The notes under the pieces were generated by a model. It saw nothing but the letters and a program-made list of their open reading frames with translations, made no database searches and was not told the origin of the DNA. Positions 63,076 to 64,000 of a DNA stretch of 64,000 nt are shown piece after piece. The first letter of the stretch is position 1, and each line of letters starts with the position of its first letter. Origin of the DNA: Rhizobium sp. J15 (GTDB lineage Bacteria; Pseudomonadota; Alphaproteobacteria; Rhizobiales; Rhizobiaceae). Where the stretch lies: NCBI RefSeq assembly GCF_002531825.1, contig NZ_NWSX01000010.1, positions 113,095-177,094 of the forward strand. Reading direction: 5' to 3'. Both the position numbers and the translations under genes were made by a program.

Positions 63076-63704
63076 GCTCTTGTCCCCGCGACTTCGACGA
63101 TGGCGTCGAGGATGTTCGAATAGGCGCCGCAGCGACAGATGTTGCCGCTCATGCGCTCGCGGATCTCGGCGGGCGTGACCTGCGCCGGCGCGGTGAGATC
63201 GCCGGTGACGTGGCTCGGAATGTTCGCCTTGATCTCCTCGAGCACCGCCACGGAGGAACAGATCTGTCCCGGCGTGCAATAGCCGCACTGGAAACCGTCA
63301 TGTTTGACGAAAGCCGCCTGCATCGGGTGAAGGTCGCCGGGCTGCCCCAGCCCTTCGATGGTCGTCACCTGATCGCCGTCATGCATGACGGCGAGCGTCA
63401 GACAGGAATTGATCCTGCGCCCGTCCACCATGACGGTGCATGCGCCGCATTGGCCGTGGTCGCAGCCCTTCTTCGTGCCCGTGAGGTGAAGATGTTCGCG
63501 CAAGGCGTCGAGCAGCGTGGTTCGATTGTCGATTTCGATGTCGTGGCGTTTGCCGTTGACGGTGAGGGATAGTTTGGAGGTCAGAGCCATATCGCTCCCA
63601 GCGGGTTGAGCCGCCGCGACCGTCGCGGCCCCGGTGACTGCGACTGCCGCAGCCGACGAGATAAGTAAGTCCCGGCGGGAGATTTCAAGTTGATCGCTAT
63701 GCAT
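63072..63704 (-). CDS. paoA: Aldehyde oxidoreductase 2Fe-2S subunit with Tat signal (PaoA-like)
   Basis: 210 residues. Twin-arginine signal ([20 protein letters not shown]), plant-type 2Fe-2S motif [16 protein letters not shown] with a fourth Cys in NSCLTL, and the second cluster motif [13 protein letters not shown] and [10 protein letters not shown]. Only this subunit carries an export signal, so the folded heterotrimer would be carried to the periplasm. First gene of the paoABC-xdhC-mocA operon. Confidence 0.92.
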   Translation of the reverse strand: MHSDQLEISRRDLLISSAAAVAVTGAATVAAAQPAGSDMALTSKLSLTVNGKRHDIEIDNRTTLLDALREHLHLTGTKKGCDHGQCGACTVMVDGRRINSCLTLAVMHDGDQVTTIEGLGQPGDLHPMQAAFVKHDGFQCGYCTPGQICSSVAVLEEIKANIPSHVTGDLTAPAQVTPAEIRERMSGNICRCGAYSNILDAIVEVAGTRA

Positions 63705-63979
63705 GTCAGCTCCACTTCATCTTGGGAGGCGCCCGTTCAGGCGGGTGGGCGGGATTGGTGGCAGCTCTAGAGGTAGGCCGGTTGGCGCGGATGAGTAGAT
63801 GAGAAATCTTGCATGCAGTTATCGAACCAGCTCATGAATGGCTGGTGCTCGGGCTTCGGCATCGGCCGGAGCAATTCCCGAAAAACCGCACAGAGATTTC
63901 CCGCTCCGGAATTGCGCAAATGCGAAAAGAGTTGGAGCATCGCCGCGACTCGAAAAAGAAATTCAAAGAGGAGACAGTC

Positions 63980-64000
63980 ATGCAATTGAAGGACGCAACA
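63980..64000 (+). CDS. Start of a gene running off the right edge
   Basis: AGAGGAGACAGTC precedes an ATG at 63980, giving MQLKDAT before the window ends. The Shine-Dalgarno is strong. Seven residues are too few to name it; such an opening is common in short-chain dehydrogenases, but that is only a guess. Bases 63705-63979 upstream contain no other gene I can support. Confidence 0.5.

Noticed and set aside
63767..63985. A 72-codon minus-strand frame at the right edge
   Set aside because: It covers the ribosome site of the gene starting at 63980 and has no supporting feature.

Overview
The window looks like a GC-rich alphaproteobacterial replicon, most likely a Rhizobium of the leguminosarum/etli group. 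The strongest reason is a near-complete vicibactin (trihydroxamate siderophore) locus with the gene order and regulators described for Rhizobium leguminosarum: vbsP, vbsO-vbsS-vbsG, vbsA-D-L, the ECF sigma factor rpoI, vbsC and ferric-hydroxamate uptake genes. I also see iron-responsive operators of the TGA-N9-TCA type and promoter elements of the PvdS/RpoI type in the expected places. No rRNA, tRNA, CRISPR array, prophage or insertion sequence was recognised. Species and replicon (chromosome or plasmid) cannot be decided from the sequence alone.

Layout. 0-11.8 kb: amino-acid catabolism, with several local regulators (GntR, XRE-cupin, two Lrp/AsnC, AraC). It includes a ProC-like reductase, a class III aminotransferase, diaminopropionate ammonia-lyase, two M20 amidohydrolases, and an alanine racemase/D-amino-acid dehydrogenase operon whose racemase 3' end carries a perfect 53-bp tandem duplication. 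11.8-12.4 kb: a ParDE-type toxin-antitoxin pair. 12.4-16.7 kb: a quorum-sensing island (LuxR, LuxI, a small XRE-type protein, two paralogous proteins and a small exported protein) resembling the rhizosphere-expressed rhiABC/rhiI/rhiR module. It has an unusual operator-like array of overlapping dyads. 16.8-18.5 kb: a PAS-GGDEF-EAL protein. 18.9-27.2 kb: an ABC uptake/catabolism cluster (creatinase-like M24 protein, binding protein, two permeases of which one is frameshifted, ATPase, a leaderless NMT1-like protein, an Asp/Glu/hydantoin racemase and an RpiR regulator). 27.3-29.2 kb: a chemoreceptor. 29.9-33.0 kb: a nitrate-type ABC transporter preceded by a good sigma-54 promoter and an NtrC-like site.

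33.0-50.2 kb: siderophore synthesis, export and uptake. VbsO hydroxylates ornithine, VbsA acylates it, VbsS (one C-A-T-TE module with the MbtH-like VbsG) assembles the trimer, VbsL and VbsC are the proposed epimerase and acetylase, and a MATE protein probably exports it. FhuA-type receptor, FhuD, FhuB and FhuF return and reduce the ferric complex; the ATPase FhuC is absent from the window.

50.6-54.2 kb: a full four-gene tetronate (threonate/erythronate) pathway (OtnK, OtnC, OtnI, LtnD). 54.2-58.4 kb: an MFS exporter with a divergent LysR regulator and a CPA1 Na+/H+ antiporter. 58.4-63.7 kb: a Tat-exported, PaoABC-type molybdenum aldehyde oxidoreductase with its XdhC-type and MocA-type cofactor-maturation genes. 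A further gene starts at the right edge. All functions are read from sequence and family knowledge; no database search was possible.
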